The notes: generated by a model from the letters alone, not told the origin. Shown: positions 1 to 8,589, counted from the stretch's first letter. The stretch is DNA of 26,232 nt from Bacillota bacterium (GCA_021846605.1 JAJZWQ010000026.1:1-26232); one strand, 5' to 3'. Numbers and translations are program-made.

Positions 1-702
1 ATGTATTGCGCCTCCGGATTCACGCCGCGGGACGGCTGGACGGTCGTCGACGTGGGGGCGAATCTGGGACTGTTCAGCCTCTGGGCACGGTCCTTCATGT
101 CCCGCGGGCGGATCGTCGCGATCGAGCCGATCTCCACCAATTTCCGAGTCCTGTGGGACAACCTGGCCTCGGCCCTGGGAGGCGCCAAGCGCGCGCCCGT
201 GTTAGTGCCCCTGAACGTGGCGATCTCCGACCGCGCCGAGACGCTCGACTTCCTGGTGCCGCACGGGCCCCTGGGGTGGTCGGCGGCCGCCGGCTGGGCG
301 TGCGCAGTAGGATCGTCCTGCGCGGAGTTCGTAGGATCGTCCTGCGCGGAGTTCCTGGACCCGCAAAACGTCGAACGCGCGTGCGTGCGCGCGCTGCCGC
401 TCGACGCGGTCCTGGGGGGGCTGGTGCCCGGGCAACGGCCAAAAGTCGTTGATCTTTTGAAGGTCGACGTCGAGGGCATGGAGGTGCAATGCCTGGCCGG
501 TGCGCAGGCCACCTTGGCCAACACCCAGCGGGTCGTGTTCGAATATCACAGCCCGGGGCTCCTGTCCCGCAGCAGCGACATCCTGCGGGCGGCCGGCATG
601 CGCGAGGTCTTGCGGCGCTGTCCGTACACCGGTGACATCGGCCTGAGTTTCTGGGCCCGGCCCCGGCGGGCACGCCCCAGCCCGGTCGTGATCGAGCAGT
701 GA
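1..702 (+). CDS. FkbM-family SAM-dependent methyltransferase (5' partial)
   Basis: Class I methyltransferase of the FkbM type, which O-methylates sugars or other hydroxyls. SAM-binding motif I is VVDVGANLGLFSL (residues 16-28), followed by the acidic IEP motif (IVAIEPISTNFRV). The FkbM signature LLKVDVEGMEV lies near residue 155. The ATG at base 1 coincides with the window edge, and FkbM proteins usually carry several dozen more N-terminal residues, so the gene probably begins upstream. The stop overlaps the GTG of the next glycosyltransferase by 4 bp (GTGA), so the two are translationally coupled. An internal 24-bp tandem duplication adds an in-frame second copy of VGSSCAEF in the loop between the motifs. 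The fold motifs are intact, so activity may survive. Family assignment is firm; the substrate is unknown. Confidence 0.85.
   Translation: MYCASGFTPRDGWTVVDVGANLGLFSLWARSFMSRGRIVAIEPISTNFRVLWDNLASALGGAKRAPVLVPLNVAISDRAETLDFLVPHGPLGWSAAAGWACAVGSSCAEFVGSSCAEFLDPQNVERACVRALPLDAVLGGLVPGQRPKVVDLLKVDVEGMEVQCLAGAQATLANTQRVVFEYHSPGLLSRSSDILRAAGMREVLRRCPYTGDIGLSFWARPRRARPSPVVIEQ
307..354 (+). repeat. 24-bp perfect tandem duplication (in frame)
   Basis: Two identical 24-bp units, 307-330 and 331-354, inside the FkbM gene. The length is a multiple of three, so the protein simply gains a second VGSSCAEF. Each unit contains a small AGGA/TCCT inverted repeat. The unit sequence is not found at the other duplications in the window. 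Confidence 0.95.
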
Positions 703-1088
703 GGACCCTGGATGTCTCCGTGGTCATCGCGGCGCGGAACGCGGCCGGGACGCTCCCCCTGGCGCTGGACTCGGTGCTCGCCCAGACGCTGGCACCGCGC
801 GAGATCGTGGTCGTAGACGACGGCTCGACCGACGGCACCGCCGAGGTGGCGCGGGCGCACGGCGCCGCCCGCTGTATCTCGCAACCCCATCGGGGGGTGT
901 CTGCGGCGCGCAATCGCGGAATCGCGGCAGCGACCGGCCAGTGGGTCGCGATCCTGGACGCCGACGACGCCTGGGCGCCGTGGCGGCTGGAACGCGTCGC
1001 CGAGGTCGTCGCCACCCGCGGCCCGTGCTTTGTCGGGCCGGATGCCTGGGTCTGGCGCCCCCCGGAGACGACCTCTGACGCGCGCGCG

Positions 1089-1132
1089 CGCGACGAACGG
1101 GTGTTTGCCGCGCGACGAACGGGTGTTCGCCG
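1089..1132 (+). repeat. 22-bp tandem duplication (frameshifting)
   Basis: Copies at 1089-1110 and 1111-1132 with one difference (T at 1106, C at 1128). The length is 1 mod 3, so the GT2 reading frame shifts here. The second copy encodes the sensible ERVFADLCG continuation. Confidence 0.95.
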
Positions 1133-1376
1133 ATCTCTGCGGTCAGCCGTTGAGAGACGGGTCCTTCGTCGCGCTCTTTGCCAACGCCCCCGTCATGCAC
1201 CCGGTGGTGCCGCGCAGCGTCCTGCTGGCGCAGCGGTACGACGAGGACCTGGCCCTCGCCGAGGACACGGAGTTGGCCTGGCGCCTTGCGGCGGGAGGCC
1301 TACCGGTATGCCTGCTCCCGGAGCCCCTTGGCTTCTACCGCGTCCAGGGAGGGCCTAGTCGCCATGGCGACCCGCT

Positions 1377-1666
1377 GCAGGCGGCCCAGCGCATGGAGGC
1401 AATGCTGGTGCGCGCGCTTTCGCGCTGTGGCGGCCACCCCGTCGCCGCCCCCTTCATCCAGCGCGACCTGCGCCGGGTCCGCCGCGCGGTGGCCTACCAC
1501 GGTTGGCGGCGGGCGGTGCGGGCAGGCGGCCCAGCGCATGGAGGCAATGCTGGTGCGCGCGCTTTCGCGCTGTGGCGGCCACCCCGTCGCCGCCCCCTTC
1601 ATCCAACGCGACCTGCGCCGGGTCCGCCGCGCGGTGGCCTACCACGGTTGGCGGCGGGCGGTGCGG
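1377..1666 (+). repeat. 145-bp tandem duplication (frameshifting)
   Basis: Copies at 1377-1521 and 1522-1666 differ at one position (G1461 versus A1606, a synonymous CAG/CAA change in IQRDLRR). At 145 bp (1 mod 3) it causes a second shift in the GT2 gene. The peptide QAAQRMEAMLVRALSRCGG is encoded twice, in different frames relative to the gene start. This is the longest duplication in the window. Confidence 0.95.
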
Positions 1667-1906
1667 GGGGGCGACTGGAGGGGTGCCGTGCGGGGCTTTT
1701 CGCCCTGGATGCTGACCCTGGCCCTCCGCGCCCGAGTGCGCACGGACCGGGTACCCATCGCCGCGCCCCAGGGGGCACGTCCCGTGGACCGGCCGGCACG
1801 CGCCGAGCCGTGACCGGCCGCGGATGCCGCGCGTCCCACCGCAGTCGGAGCGGGGGAGACAGTCCTATCCCCTGTCTGGCCGCGCGGGAGCCAAGCCCCT
1901 AGCTGG

Positions 1907-2308
1907 TCATCCCTCGGCCTTGGGGGTGCGGGGCCCGCAGGGCTCTTGGCGCAGGTCGTCGGCCAACGCGCAGGAATGCGGTGTGGGCCTGGGCGGCCAG
2001 GCGGCCGCCCGCACTGTGCAAGCCGGCTCGGAGTGCGCGCCGGCCAAGGCTTTCGCGCAGCACGCCGCCCAGACAACTCCCGCCCCCAGCCAGTCGCGAG
2101 CGCCGGCCAACGTGGAACCTTGTCCCCCCAGGGGACCCAGAAGCGCCGCCGGCGTCCTGCCAGGTGCGCGCGGGGTGCTGCGCCCCCTTCTCCCGAGTGG
2201 ACTGACACGGAAGCCCTCGATCCCAAGTCGCCGATACGGTTCCAGCAGCTGCTCGCCCCCGGCACGCCCTCGGAACTTGTTCAGCACCGAACGGACCACC
2301 AGGCGCAC
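1907..2308 (-). pseudogene. Possible unidentified gene remnant
   Basis: A 133-codon open frame. Its first part (VVRSVLNKFRGRAGGEQLLE, then PYRRLGIEGF) has third-position GC enrichment and an amino-acid composition like a real protein. The rest turns into low-complexity Gly/Arg/Ala and Cys-containing sequence. It opens with GTG, has no Shine-Dalgarno sequence and faces away from both neighbours. I do not recognise the family. It may be a fragment of a lost gene or chance coding potential in GC-rich DNA. Confidence 0.2.
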
Positions 2309-2483
2309 GGCGACGTGCGCGGCGACCGTGGGGGCGGCATGGACGCGCCGGTCCAGGGGAGAAGTCTATGACGCCGCAACAAGGTGCTACGCGGCAGCAG
2401 CACCGCCCCAGAGGGGGTAGGGCGCCCACAGCATGGTAGCCCACCCTGGCCCGTGACCTCCCGGTCGTTGCCCTCGCCCCGGC

Positions 2484-2520
2484 CCGGCCCGGGCCGGACG
2501 AAGCGAAGCTGATATATAGT
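2484..2520 (+). promoter_or_regulatory. Putative P450 promoter/operator
   Basis: A perfect 14-bp palindrome CCGGCCCGGGCCGG (2484-2497) precedes a conspicuous TATATA at 2513-2518 in otherwise GC-rich DNA. The TATATA lies about 55 bp before the P450 ATG and could be a -10 element. No recognisable -35 hexamer is present, so this remains tentative. Confidence 0.3.
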
Positions 2521-2569
2521 TCGGCTTGCGGACGCCGCACGTCGCCACCAACACGATGGAGGGATCACG

Positions 2570-3737
2570 ATGGCAGAGCGCCTCTCTGGGCCCAGCCTGG
2601 CCGAGGGCCTGGATCCGTTTCCCTGGTACGCCGAGATGCGCCGCATCAACCCGGTCGACCACGACGCCGACAACGGACGCTGCCAGGTATTTCGCTACGA
2701 TGATGTGCAACGGGTACTATCCGACCACACGCACTTCTCCTCCCACATGGGCGGGGGAAACGCCATCGGGGCCAGCCTGATCGGTCAGGATCCGCCCCTG
2801 CACACGCGGCTGCGGTCCTTGGTCACCCAGGCCTTCACGCCGAGGGCGGTAGCACGCCTGGAGCCGCGGATCCGGGGGATCGTCCAGAGCCTCTTGGAAC
2901 GCGTCGGAGCCCGGGGAGAGATGGACCTGATCGCGGACTTCGCCTACCCCCTGCCGGCCACGGTGATCGCCGAGCTATTGGGGGTCCCGGGCGAGGATCA
3001 GGCCCGCTTCAAGCAGTGGTCGGACGCGGTGGTAGGTGACGGAGACGACGGCATGACCTTCGGGCAGGCCCACGACGAGATGGGCCGGTACTTCCGGGAC
3101 ATCATGCAGCGCCGGCTGGGCCACCCAGGGGAGGATCTGATCAGCGGCCTCCTGGTCGCCGAGGTGGACGGACGGCGCTTGGAGCCGCTGGAGTTGCTCG
3201 GCTTCTGCGTGCTGCTGCTGGTCGCCGGTCACGAGACGACCACCAACCTCCTGGCCAATGCGGTGCTCTGCTTCGCCGAGCACCCCGAGGTGCCCGGGTT
3301 GCTGGCTGGGAAGCCGGAGTTGCTACCCGCCGTGATCGAGGAGGTGCTGCGCTATCGCTCGCCGGTCCAGGTGATGTTCCGCACCGCGCGCACGGACTGT
3401 GAGGTGGGGGGGCAGCGTCTGCAGGCGGGGGATCACGTGGCTGCCTGGATCGGCTCGGCGAACCGCGACGAGGGCCAGTTTCCTGAAGCGGACCGCTTCA
3501 TCCCGGACCGCCCGCTTCATCCCGGACCGCAACCCCAACCGTCACCTCGCGTTCGGCCACGGCGTCCACTTCTGCGTCGGCGCCCCGTTGGCGCGCCTGG
3601 AGGCGCGCCTGGCCCTGGGGGCCCTCTTGGAACGTTGCCATGACCTACACATCGCGGCGGGCACGGTGGTGGAGCCAGTCCAGAGCACGGTGGTGTTCGG
3701 CCCCAAGGAACTCCCGGTGCGCTTTGCCTATGCGTGA
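2570..3737 (+). pseudogene. Cytochrome P450, frameshifted by a 19-bp tandem duplication
   Basis: Soluble bacterial class I P450 monooxygenase, resembling CYP107/CYP109-type enzymes. The ATG is preceded by GGAGGG six bases upstream. Visible elements are FRYDDVQRVLSDHTHFSS (B-helix region), LIGQDPPLHTRLRSLVTQAF (C-helix, haem propionate contacts), the I-helix oxygen-activation motif VAGHETTTN and the K-helix ExxR in EEVLRYR. After FPEADRFIPD a 19-bp duplication shifts the frame. The haem loop HLAFGHGVHFCVGAPLARLE, with its Cys ligand (residue 329 after repair), lies in the shifted frame that ends at 3737. Deleting one copy gives 382 aa with a canonical FxPxR-to-haem-loop transition. As written, the protein has no haem ligand and would be dead. 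No ferredoxin or reductase gene is adjacent. The substrate is unknown. Confidence 0.9.
3493..3530 (+). repeat. 19-bp perfect tandem duplication (frameshifting)
   Basis: Copies at 3493-3511 and 3512-3530 are identical. The unit encodes RFIPDR of the P450 meander, and the extra copy puts the haem-binding loop out of frame. No junction homology is seen outside the unit. Confidence 0.95.
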
Positions 3738-3738
3738 C

Positions 3739-3756
3739 CCACCGGCAGGCCGGTGG
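3739..3756 (+). terminator. Hairpin just after the P450 stop
   Basis: The inverted repeat CCACCGGC / GCCGGTGG (3739-3746 with 3749-3756) starts one base after the P450 TGA. It has no T-tract, so it may be a weak or GC-type terminator or an RNA-stabilising stem. Confidence 0.4.
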
Positions 3757-3794
3757 ACGGAGGGCTGTGGGGTTCGAGGACTGAAGGATGACAC

Positions 3795-4323
3795 GATTTA
3801 TACCTGGCCGCCGGGGAGGGCGGGTACGCCGAAGCGAAGGACGGCGGCGTCAACTGGCGGGAGGCTGACGAGGGGCTGCCCACCCAAGACCCCTGGGGAC
3901 TCGCGGTCGATCCGGCCGACCCCGGTACCGTGGTGGTATCCGCTTCCCCCGGCCCGCACCATCGCACGACCTATGGTGGCAGGAGGGGGACTGGCACCGC
4001 CACCCAAACCGGCAGGGCGGCCGCTGCCGCCCGCCGCACCGCCGCACCGCCGCACCGCCGCACCGCCGCACCGCCGCACCGCCGAGGGACCGACCGCGCG
4101 GCCGGCAGGCGCGGTTGCCCCTTGCCGATGGGCTTCCCCCGGCCTGGGGCACGCCCGCACACGTGTTGGCCACGAACCCGGAGGTGGCCCACGCGTGTAC
4201 GCTGCGCCGCTCCGTGACGCCCTCTACGCGTTCGGGCAACGGTGGCCACCGGCCGCCGGGCCGGGGGGATACGGCGCGGGGCGGTGCGCGCTGCGCGCCC
4301 TGGATGCCGTGCCGGGAGACTGA
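3795..4323 (+). pseudogene. Decayed BNR/sialidase-like beta-propeller gene
   Basis: No single frame is open, but successive fragments in three frames resemble a BNR (Asp-box) repeat protein. Frame one from about 3795 reads LYLAAGEGGYAEAKDGGVNW, then EADEGLP, then DPWGLAVDPADPGTVVVSAS and PGPHH (to about 3970). A second frame near 4115-4180 reads LADGLPPAWGTPAHVLATNP. A third from about 4180 reads GGGPRVYAAPLRDALYAFGQ. The pieces keep the order expected of propeller blades: an Asp-box-like DGGVNW, a VDPADP turn, a VYA strand. An expanded octamer array (4033-4080) sits between the first and second fragments. Such proteins are often secreted or periplasmic, but no signal peptide or start survives. 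It looks like a degraded fragment with no current function. The family call is by pattern only. Confidence 0.5.
4033..4080 (+). repeat. Octamer microsatellite, six perfect copies
   Basis: GCCGCACC is repeated six times head to tail (48 bp) and followed by a partial GCCG. Eight is not a multiple of three, so copy-number change would move the frame. It lies within the decayed propeller gene. Confidence 0.95.
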
Positions 4324-4622
4324 GGGCGTGTGCGCCGCCTCGGCCCGAGATCGGTCTTCCGGTGACGCGCACAGGTAGCCCCGGTCCCGACGCGCTTGCC
4401 CGCCTGCCCCGCCTCACCCGAACATCGTCCGCGGGCGGGCATCTACGACCTCCGCCGACCCGGGCCTGCGGCCATGGCCGTCTCCCCGCACGGGGCGGAG
4501 CAGGCACCCGCGGCCCGGCTTCCGGCCATCGGCGCGCGGAGCCGTGCCGCACCCCGCCGCCCGGTGCGCGCAGGCCTCCCAGCCCGCACGCGCCGCCAGC
4601 GCAACCGTGCGGTGCCTGCGGG
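4324..4622. other. Non-coding stretch between propeller remnant and operon end
   Basis: About 300 bp of GC-rich DNA in which I see no conserved protein, RNA gene or strong terminator. The minus-strand operon ends at 4623. Confidence 0.4.
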
Positions 4623-6095
4623 TCACGGATCCTGCCCGACCACAGCCCGTTCCGCGCCTGTCTTTGAGTCAGGGCGTCCCAACGTGCTGCCGATGATGAG
4701 CCAGATCAAGGCGGAGAGGAGATAGTAGCCGCCGTTGAGCCATTGCCCGAATGCGCCGAGGAGCAACCCGGGCAACAGGTACCGTTCCAGGGTGACGTTG
4801 CGCGGGGGACGCAGGGCCCAGATCAGGGTCGTCAACCAGGCGGCCAGATAGGTAACTCCCCCCAGGACGCCTCCTGCGATAAACATATTTGTGACGTCAA
4901 ACTCCGAGTTGACCACGGCAGAACCGAAGCGCGACCCGGCAAGCGTGATGACACCCACCCCGAGGCCGAGTGGGTGATGAAAGCCGGACATGAAACCGGC
5001 GCGCATCATCCGGAGGTGGACAGAGAGCGTCGAGTCCTTCTTGCTGAGCGGGTGGGTGAGTCCCTGCATCTGGTGCTGAAAGACGGCGTTGGTCGCCGAA
5101 CTGGACCCGGCCGTGGCGGGCGACTGGAAGTGGTGTCCATGGACGAGCGCAAAATAGCCGACCACGACCCCGGCAGCTGTCAAGGCCAAGCGTGCCAGGC
5201 GATGGGACGGACGTCGATACGCCCAGAGCACACCGATCCCGCCGACAGTCAGGACCACGCCGGTCCGCGACCCGTCCAGAAAGCCGCCGATGAAGGAGAC
5301 CACGCCGAGCGCCAGGTACAGTGGCACCCGGAGCCCACGGCTTTTGAAGGCGATTCCGAATGCCACCGCGCTGGCGCACAGGAGGAAGCCTTCGTACTCC
5401 GCCGATGAGGCGAAGGTACCGAATGGGCGAACATGGCCGGCGAGATCGAGGGCGGCATAGCCAACGGTCTGCACCCAGGCGGCGTCCCAGGGCGGCAGAC
5501 CAACGAGCAACTGCCAGAGGCCGTACGCCATGACCGGCAGGGCCGCCCATGGCAGGACACGGAGGACTGCCCGGACCACGTTCGGGTGCACGGTCCGGCC
5601 CACAAAGAACCAGAGCACGGGGATGAGGACGAACAGGGCACCGACCATGTTGGCGCGCAGGCCTGCGCCCAGCGGCGTGACCGATTCGAACAGCAGCATC
5701 GCGCACGGCGTGACCGATTCGAACAGCAGCATCGCGCACAGGGCAACCATCAACCGGGTCAGGCCGTTCCAGGGGCGACGAAAGGCGCCGTGCTGCAGAC
5801 AGCAAAGGATGACCACCACCGGCACGATGAGCAGCAGCGGATCGTTGCTGGACCAGCCCGCCACGGGGATCAGGAGCCGACGGATCAACCCCTGCAGGGT
5901 GAGCCAGATAAGCGCCCCGCCCATGGTCAACGAGGGCCAGGCGAACACTGCCAATGCGGCGGCAAGCACAAACACCCCGGCCAGGAAGTCTCGCAGCGGC
6001 ACACGCAAGAGGGCGAGGCCCAGGGCGCCCCCCAAAAACATAGCGAGGGGGACGCTCGCCCAGGATTCCTTCAACCGGAACGCAAGTTCACGCAT
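4623..6095 (-). CDS. Wzy/O-antigen ligase-type polysaccharide polymerase
   Basis: A 490-aa polytopic membrane protein, last gene of the minus-strand polysaccharide operon. About ten or more hydrophobic segments alternate with short loops (for example VPLAMFLGGALGLALL near the N-terminus and YYLLSALIWLIIGSTLG at the C-terminus). The large loop near the middle carries GGFLDGSRTGVVLTVGG, typical of the Wzy_C/O-antigen ligase superfamily. These proteins polymerise lipid-linked oligosaccharide or ligate glycan at the outer face of the membrane. I chose the ATG at 6095; an in-frame GTG lies at 6104, and neither has a strong Shine-Dalgarno. The gene follows the GT4 stop by 33 bp. A 33-bp in-frame duplication repeats CAMLLFESVTP in one membrane segment and may disturb topology. 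Confidence 0.8.
   Translation of the reverse strand: MRELAFRLKESWASVPLAMFLGGALGLALLRVPLRDFLAGVFVLAAALAVFAWPSLTMGGALIWLTLQGLIRRLLIPVAGWSSNDPLLLIVPVVVILCCLQHGAFRRPWNGLTRLMVALCAMLLFESVTPCAMLLFESVTPLGAGLRANMVGALFVLIPVLWFFVGRTVHPNVVRAVLRVLPWAALPVMAYGLWQLLVGLPPWDAAWVQTVGYAALDLAGHVRPFGTFASSAEYEGFLLCASAVAFGIAFKSRGLRVPLYLALGVVSFIGGFLDGSRTGVVLTVGGIGVLWAYRRPSHRLARLALTAAGVVVGYFALVHGHHFQSPATAGSSSATNAVFQHQMQGLTHPLSKKDSTLSVHLRMMRAGFMSGFHHPLGLGVGVITLAGSRFGSAVVNSEFDVTNMFIAGGVLGGVTYLAAWLTTLIWALRPPRNVTLERYLLPGLLLGAFGQWLNGGYYLLSALIWLIIGSTLGRPDSKTGAERAVVGQDP
5673..5738 (-). repeat. 33-bp perfect tandem duplication (in frame)
   Basis: Copies at 5673-5705 and 5706-5738. They encode an exact repeat of the 11-residue peptide CAMLLFESVTP at a predicted membrane/loop boundary of the polymerase. 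Confidence 0.95.
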
Positions 6096-6128
6096 GCCGA
6101 CCACCCGCCAGCGGCCCGTGGCCTACCG

Positions 6129-7292
6129 TCATCGGGCATCCCCCCGCGCCAGCGGCGCAGCGACGCGGACCATGCGCTGCGCCATTGCTTCTTCAAAGCG
6201 GTCCACGGTGCGGGACCAGTCCCGCGTTTGCGCAAACGCGCGCCCAGCACGGGCCAGGGGGGCCCGCGCCTGCGGGTCCCGCAAGGCACGCAACGCGGCG
6301 GCGATCGCCTGCGGGGTTTGGGGCACCCTCAGGGCAGACCCCCGGGCCTCCATTTCGCGCGTTAGGGAGGTGTCCAGGGTGGTGACCACCGGTAGGCCGC
6401 AGGACTGCGCCTCCAGCAGGACCAGCCCCCAGGCCTCGGTGCGGGATGGATGGACGAAGACGTCGGCCGCGAGGTAGTACGGGTACGGGTCCTGCTGCCG
6501 GCCGACGAGGTGAACACGCTCGGCGACGCCAAGCAGCTGGGCCTGGCGACGCACCCCCACCGCATCCCCGGGCCCGACGACCACCAGGTGCCACTCCGGA
6601 GCCCAGGCCAGCGCGGCCATGGCGAGTTCCGGACGCTTCAAGGCCCAGTCGCCGCCGACGAAGAGGGCGATGCGGGCCTCCCCCGGCAACCCGAGCTCTT
6701 GGCGCAGCGGCGCACGCCGCTCGGGCCGAGGATAGAAGCGTCGGGTATCCACGCCGTTCTCGGCGACCACCGTTTCGGCGAGCCGCCCGGGGACGTGGCG
6801 CAGATCCTCCGCCGTAGAGGCCGACACGGCCATCAGGAACCCGCACCGCTGCGCCCGATAGCACCAGCGCTCGGCCATGAGCGACAGCCGTTCGGCCACT
6901 CGGGCGTTGGCTCGCCATAAGGGGTGTTGACGGCTCGGCTGCCGGTGGCCGTGCAGGCGCCGGTAGGCATGGTGGCAGAAGTGCACCACCGCGAGATCTG
7001 TGCGCATCGGCAAGATGGCGCCGGTCGTGATCAGCACATCGGGACGGCGTAACAAAACCCGGATGGAGCCCCAGAGGGCGAACCACGGCAGGCGGAGCGC
7101 CATGGCCCGGGGGGCGGGCACCCGCACCCACGTGATGCCAGGCTGGTCGGCGAACGTACAGGTCGCCGCAAATACCGTTACGGCGTACCCCCGGTTCGCC
7201 AGTCCCAGGGCCAACTGCGCAATCTGCGTCTCCATGCCGCCGACGCCTCCGGCGTCGTGCGCGACGATACCGACCTCCGTTACCCTAGCCAT
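6129..7292 (-). CDS. GT4-family glycosyltransferase
   Basis: GT-B fold retaining glycosyltransferase of 387 aa. The N-terminal glycine-rich acceptor-side loop is HDAGGVGGMETQIAQLALGL. In the C-terminal half, ALFVGGDWALKRPELAMAAL and HLVVVGPGDAV start the nucleotide-sugar Rossmann domain. The E-x7-E donor motif is EAWGLVLLEAQSCGLPVVT. The ATG at 7292 overlaps the stop of the UDP-glucose dehydrogenase by 8 bp, so it is translationally coupled. No tandem duplication or frameshift was found, making it one of the few undamaged glycosyltransferases in the operon. It probably adds one sugar, possibly a uronic acid given its neighbour, to the lipid-linked repeat unit. Confidence 0.85.
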   Translation of the reverse strand: MARVTEVGIVAHDAGGVGGMETQIAQLALGLANRGYAVTVFAATCTFADQPGITWVRVPAPRAMALRLPWFALWGSIRVLLRRPDVLITTGAILPMRTDLAVVHFCHHAYRRLHGHRQPSRQHPLWRANARVAERLSLMAERWCYRAQRCGFLMAVSASTAEDLRHVPGRLAETVVAENGVDTRRFYPRPERRAPLRQELGLPGEARIALFVGGDWALKRPELAMAALAWAPEWHLVVVGPGDAVGVRRQAQLLGVAERVHLVGRQQDPYPYYLAADVFVHPSRTEAWGLVLLEAQSCGLPVVTTLDTSLTREMEARGSALRVPQTPQAIAAALRALRDPQARAPLARAGRAFAQTRDWSRTVDRFEEAMAQRMVRVAAPLARGDAR

Positions 7293-8589
7293 GCGCGGCG
7301 GCCCCCAGGGCCGGCGTTACCTGCGGGCGGCCACGCCCCATCCCCCGGTACTCCAGCCCAGCCCGCTCCCACTCCGGGGCTGCCAGTGCGTTACGCGCGT
7401 CCAACACGAGCGCGGGCGCACGCATCACCTGCGCCACCGCGGCTGGGTCCAAACCGCGGTACTCCGGCCACTCCGTTGCCAGCACGACCGCGCAGGCGCC
7501 CCTGGCGGCCTCCAGCGGCGTCGCCGCTCTCCGGACGCCGGACGGAAGTCCGATCCGGGGGGAAACCACGGGGTCGTGCACGGCCACGCGCGCGCCGCCG
7601 TCGGCCAACTCCTCGACCAGGCGAAGCGCCTGGCTCTCGCGCACATCGTCCGTGCCGGGCTTGAAGGCCAGGCCCCAGACGCCAATGGGCCGGCCCCGCA
7701 GGCCGCCCAGCCGGCTGCTCAGTTCGCCCACGCAGCGTCGGGGCTGGGCCGCATTCACAGTGATGACGGCCGACAGCAGCGGGAGATCGGCGTCCAGAAG
7801 CCGCCCCAGGGCGGAGAGGGCCCGTGTGTCCTTGGGGAAGCACGAGCCGCCGTAGCCCAGACCGGCCCGCAAGAAATGCGGCCCGATTCGCGGATCCAGG
7901 CCGATCCCGGCGGCCACCTGTTCGACGTCGGCCCCGACGCGCTCACACAGGCCGGCCATCTCGTTCATGAAGGACACGCGCATGGCCAGGTGGGCATTGG
8001 CGGCGATCTTGATGAACTCCGCCGTGGGGATATCCACGCGCAGCAGGGGGCTGCGCAGGCCGGGGGTCAGGGCGGCGACCAGGTCATGCACCTCCTTCGC
8101 ACGCGCCCCGATCACCACGCGGCTCGGACGCAGCGAGTCCTCCAGCGCCGTGCCCTCCTGAAGGAATTCGGGCTGTGCCGCGTAGGCGTGGCCCCAGGCC
8201 GCCAGCCGCGCGGCCAACTGCTCGCCGGTACCGGGGGGAACAGTTGATCGCATCACCAACAGGGTGCGGGGCAGGCGTGAAAGCGTGTCCACCAAGGCAT
8301 CGACCTGGGACAGGTCCGCGGCGCCGTCGCGACGAGATGGCGTCCCCACGCAGGAGACCACCACGTCGGGCCGGGGACAATCCGCCAGTTCGGGGACCAG
8401 CCGTACCCCGGAGCCAAGCCCGTTCCAGGCATGCGCCAGCCCCTCCTCGTGGAAGGGGAGACTCCCCGCGGCCAGGATGGCTCGGCGTTCCCCATCCTTC
8501 TCCACCAGGGTCACCTGGTGACCGGACAGCGCGTACACCGCCGCACTGGCCACCCCCACGGGTCCAGCACCCACGACCGCTACCTTCAC
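7285..8589 (-). CDS. ugd: UDP-glucose/GDP-mannose 6-dehydrogenase
   Basis: NAD-dependent nucleotide-sugar dehydrogenase of 434 aa that oxidises UDP-glucose (or a related UDP/GDP sugar) to the uronic acid for polysaccharide synthesis. The N-terminal dinucleotide-binding loop is VAVVGAGPVGVASA. Other motifs are CVGTPSRRDGAADLS, MRSTVPPGTGEQL, PEFLQEGTALEDSLRPSRVV and the central EFIKIAANAHLAMRVSFMNE. The catalytic cysteine is Cys250 in GYGGSCFPKD. The C-terminal UDP-binding part contains GLAFKPGTDDVRES. All expected functional residues are present and the length is normal. The GTG start at 8589 overlaps the asparagine-synthetase stop (GTGA). UDP versus GDP sugar cannot be told from the motifs alone; UDP-glucose is most likely. 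Confidence 0.9.
   Translation of the reverse strand: MKVAVVGAGPVGVASAAVYALSGHQVTLVEKDGERRAILAAGSLPFHEEGLAHAWNGLGSGVRLVPELADCPRPDVVVSCVGTPSRRDGAADLSQVDALVDTLSRLPRTLLVMRSTVPPGTGEQLAARLAAWGHAYAAQPEFLQEGTALEDSLRPSRVVIGARAKEVHDLVAALTPGLRSPLLRVDIPTAEFIKIAANAHLAMRVSFMNEMAGLCERVGADVEQVAAGIGLDPRIGPHFLRAGLGYGGSCFPKDTRALSALGRLLDADLPLLSAVITVNAAQPRRCVGELSSRLGGLRGRPIGVWGLAFKPGTDDVRESQALRLVEELADGGARVAVHDPVVSPRIGLPSGVRRAATPLEAARGACAVVLATEWPEYRGLDPAAVAQVMRAPALVLDARNALAAPEWERAGLEYRGMGRGRPQVTPALGAAAHG

Larger units (their letters stand above)
699..1813 (+). pseudogene. GT2 family glycosyltransferase, broken by two tandem duplications
   Basis: GT-A fold family 2 glycosyltransferase. Its start is VSVVIAARNAAGTLPLAL, followed by the nucleotide-sugar/metal motifs VVDDGSTDGT (about residues 46-55) and ILDADDAW. 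The GTG start overlaps the upstream FkbM stop. The frame runs cleanly to about base 1110, switches after a 22-bp duplication, and continues in the next frame (VFADLCGQPLRDGS through ALAEDTELAWRL). It switches again after a 145-bp duplication and ends at 1813 (RGFSPWML...ARAEP). Removing both extra copies (167 bp) leaves one open frame of 316 codons including the stop, about 315 aa, a normal GT2 size. As it stands the protein stops near base 1358 and lacks the acceptor half. Family call is strong; inactivity is inferred. Confidence 0.85.
1814..2569. other. Intergenic region between GT2 and P450
   Basis: About 750 bp without a gene that can be firmly supported. It contains a possible minus-strand remnant (listed separately) and, close to the P450, a 14-bp GC palindrome followed by an AT-rich promoter-like patch. 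No tRNA, insertion sequence or clear terminator was seen. Confidence 0.5.

Noticed and set aside
3760..3790. GTTCGAG-containing stretch as a tRNA T-arm
   Set aside because: No acceptor, D-arm or anticodon stem can be drawn around it.
4033..4080. Possible CRISPR-like array
   Set aside because: It is a plain octamer microsatellite with no spacers.
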